Shown: piece after piece, positions 30,974 to 32,073 of the stretch | Layout: each line of letters begins with the position of its first letter | Position numbering within the stretch: position 1 is the stretch's first letter | Source of the DNA: Candolleomyces eurysporus | Lineage: Eukaryota > Basidiomycota > Agaricomycetes > Agaricales > Psathyrellaceae | Length of the DNA stretch: 32,073 nt | Direction of reading: 5' to 3' | Assembly: GCA_027579435.1 (NCBI GenBank) | Contig: JANBPK010000213.1 | Location: 1 to 32,073 of the forward strand | Translations under genes and position numbers: made by a program | Notes under the pieces: generated by a model | The model's input: only the letters and a program-made list of their open reading frames with translations | Database searches by the model: none | What the model was told of the DNA's origin: nothing

Positions 30974-32073
30974 TCAATCCCACCCAAGCTGCTCCAGAGT
31001 CCAACCCCAAACCGTCCCCTGCTCATTCGGTTTATTACACACCCTCAAATTCTTATCCAACTTGTTGATGGCGTCCACGTCTTCCTTCGAAAGCGAGATG
31101 ACCTGCGCCCGTCATAAGACTCGGGAAAACCAGGAAATGGCGTGAAGACGCACCGCTATGTTCTCCTTCTGCCTCCCCGCATCGACACTCTTCGGCAAAA
31201 TGACCANCCCCCCTCGCAACGTGCCACGAAAGGGTGATTTGGTTCGGCGTCACCCTATACTTTTTCGCTAGCTCGCTCATGAGAGGGTCTGAGCGGACGC
31301 CTGCGTAGCCGCTGGGCGTGTAAGCTTCGAGTACTATGCCTTTTTCAGCGCAGTAGGCGCGGAGGGGTTCTTGAGAGAGGTAGGGGTGTAGTCTATCAGA
31401 TAAAAAGGGGGCATTTAATGATGGAGCAGGGAAGGGAAGAGGAGGAGCGATAGACGTACTCGATTTGGTTGATTGCAGGCACAACTTTCGCCGTTTTCAA
31501 CAGGATTTCCAAACTACCAATTCAGACGGCGCCGTGAGTTGATTTAGTAAACCAAACCTAACACTCCCCGTCGAGTGTCGAGAAAAAGTATCATGTTGAG
31601 ACTCACTTCTTTACCGAGAAATTACTGACCCCAATCGCCTTGACCTTGCCCGTCTCCAACAACTTCTCAATCTCAGCCCACGACTCTGAGAACGTCACGC
31701 TCTCGTTCAACTTGACAGTCCCATCAGGGTTCTTCGGCAAGTCAGTCGTCTCTAGATAGATGGGCGGAAAGCAGGAAAAAGAAAGATGAGAATCGCGATC
31801 ATGACCGTCGGGGCGGGAGAGGGAAGGGCCCGGGCAGCGGGTGGAGCAGACTCGGATGTGAGAGAGAGCGGGCCGCGACTTGGACCCGGGACGCATGCTC
31901 ACCATCATACTGAATCGCCTGTGGCCAATGCATCAAGTACTGTCAATCAAGCAGTTTGCTCTCAACACCAGCTACAGTCTCCCTATCACAAGCGAGTAAA
32001 CGTACCAAATCAACGTACCCCAGCCCCAAATTCTTCAACGACTGCTCAAACGACCAAGCCACACGATCATGGT
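30974..32073 (-). CDS. aldo-keto reductase B, 5' end outside window
   Basis: Tandem paralogue of reductase A with the same intron positions. Exons seen: window end-32006, 31939-31903, 31751-31607, about 31513-31461, 31392-31154, 31102-30974. The window ends in the exon after the catalytic Lys, so the Asp, Tyr and Lys exons are missing; the His is present (YLMHWPQ). Further marks: [30 protein letters not shown] and a TLEQLGWD C-terminus. As printed, the N at 31207 beside a C-rich run breaks the frame at ARG; removing it restores GVVILPKSV, as in copy A. The final residue is Asp (Glu in A). Intron 4 is longer than in copy A (151 bp against 72 bp). Confidence 0.88.

Noticed and set aside
28822..31068. 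Plus-strand Ser/Pro-rich frames over the reductase 3' ends
   Set aside because: They are antisense to the terminal exons and duplicated 3' flanks of the two aldo-keto reductase genes.
1..32073. Secondary-metabolite cluster, because a P450, reductases and a secreted protein occur together
   Set aside because: No terpene cyclase, polyketide or peptide synthase, prenyltransferase, transporter or pathway regulator was seen; a P450 and reductases alone do not define a cluster.
1..32073. CRISPR array, tRNA or rRNA genes, transposase or reverse transcriptase
   Set aside because: None of these signatures was recognised on either strand; the repeats present are gene-scale duplications.

Overview
The window is eukaryotic and looks like an Agaricomycete (mushroom-forming basidiomycete). 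Genes are cut by many 45-75 bp GT-AG introns with CTNA-type branch points just before the acceptor. The gene content fits that group: a NACHT NTPase, an FGHGRNxC-type P450, a secreted DUF1996 protein, F-box/LRR proteins and aldo-keto reductases. No prokaryotic operon, tRNA, rRNA or CRISPR array was seen. All assignments come from reading the sequence; no database search was run.

Layout. 1-213: 3' end of a glycine-arginine-rich (GAR) protein gene (+). About 1198: a possible small secreted peptide (+). 1720-3751: NACHT/NLR-like NTPase (+), flanked by two diverged direct repeats (about 465-720 and 3945-4260). 4990-13915: two copies of a ~4.2 kb unit about 4.7 kb apart, each with a minus-strand P450 gene and a divergent DUF1996 gene. 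The left unit holds a frameshifted P450 and a truncated DUF1996 relic. The right unit holds an apparently intact P450 (508 aa, 12 exons), and its DUF1996 gene (432 aa, 12 exons) runs on to 14811. 14890-17300: an F-box/LRR gene sits between decayed matches to the 3' end and the upstream region of a cyclin gene. 17556-18858: the intact cyclin gene (-). 19702-21199: a second type of F-box-like protein (-). 21600-22170: an F-box/LRR relic (-). 23332-24907: a ten-exon gene (+) for an all-helical protein with a central hydrophobic segment, similar in layout to ClyA/HBL-type alpha-pore-forming proteins. 25563-26999: intact F-box/LRR paralogue (-). 27290-28530: broken F-box/LRR paralogue (-). 28875-30468 and 30974-end: tandem aldo-keto reductase genes (-).

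The region looks like fast-turnover accessory genome: local tandem duplication, paralogues in several stages of decay, and families (NACHT, F-box, P450, secreted DUF1996, toxin-like) that expand in basidiomycetes. I see no single pathway uniting the genes. The divergent P450 and DUF1996 genes share a ~740 bp intergenic region and could be co-regulated.

Sequence quality matters here. Each of the nine N characters lies beside or within two bases of a short homopolymer. In the four genes where an N falls in coding sequence, deleting it restores the reading frame, so the Ns look like homopolymer-length ambiguities and not mutations.
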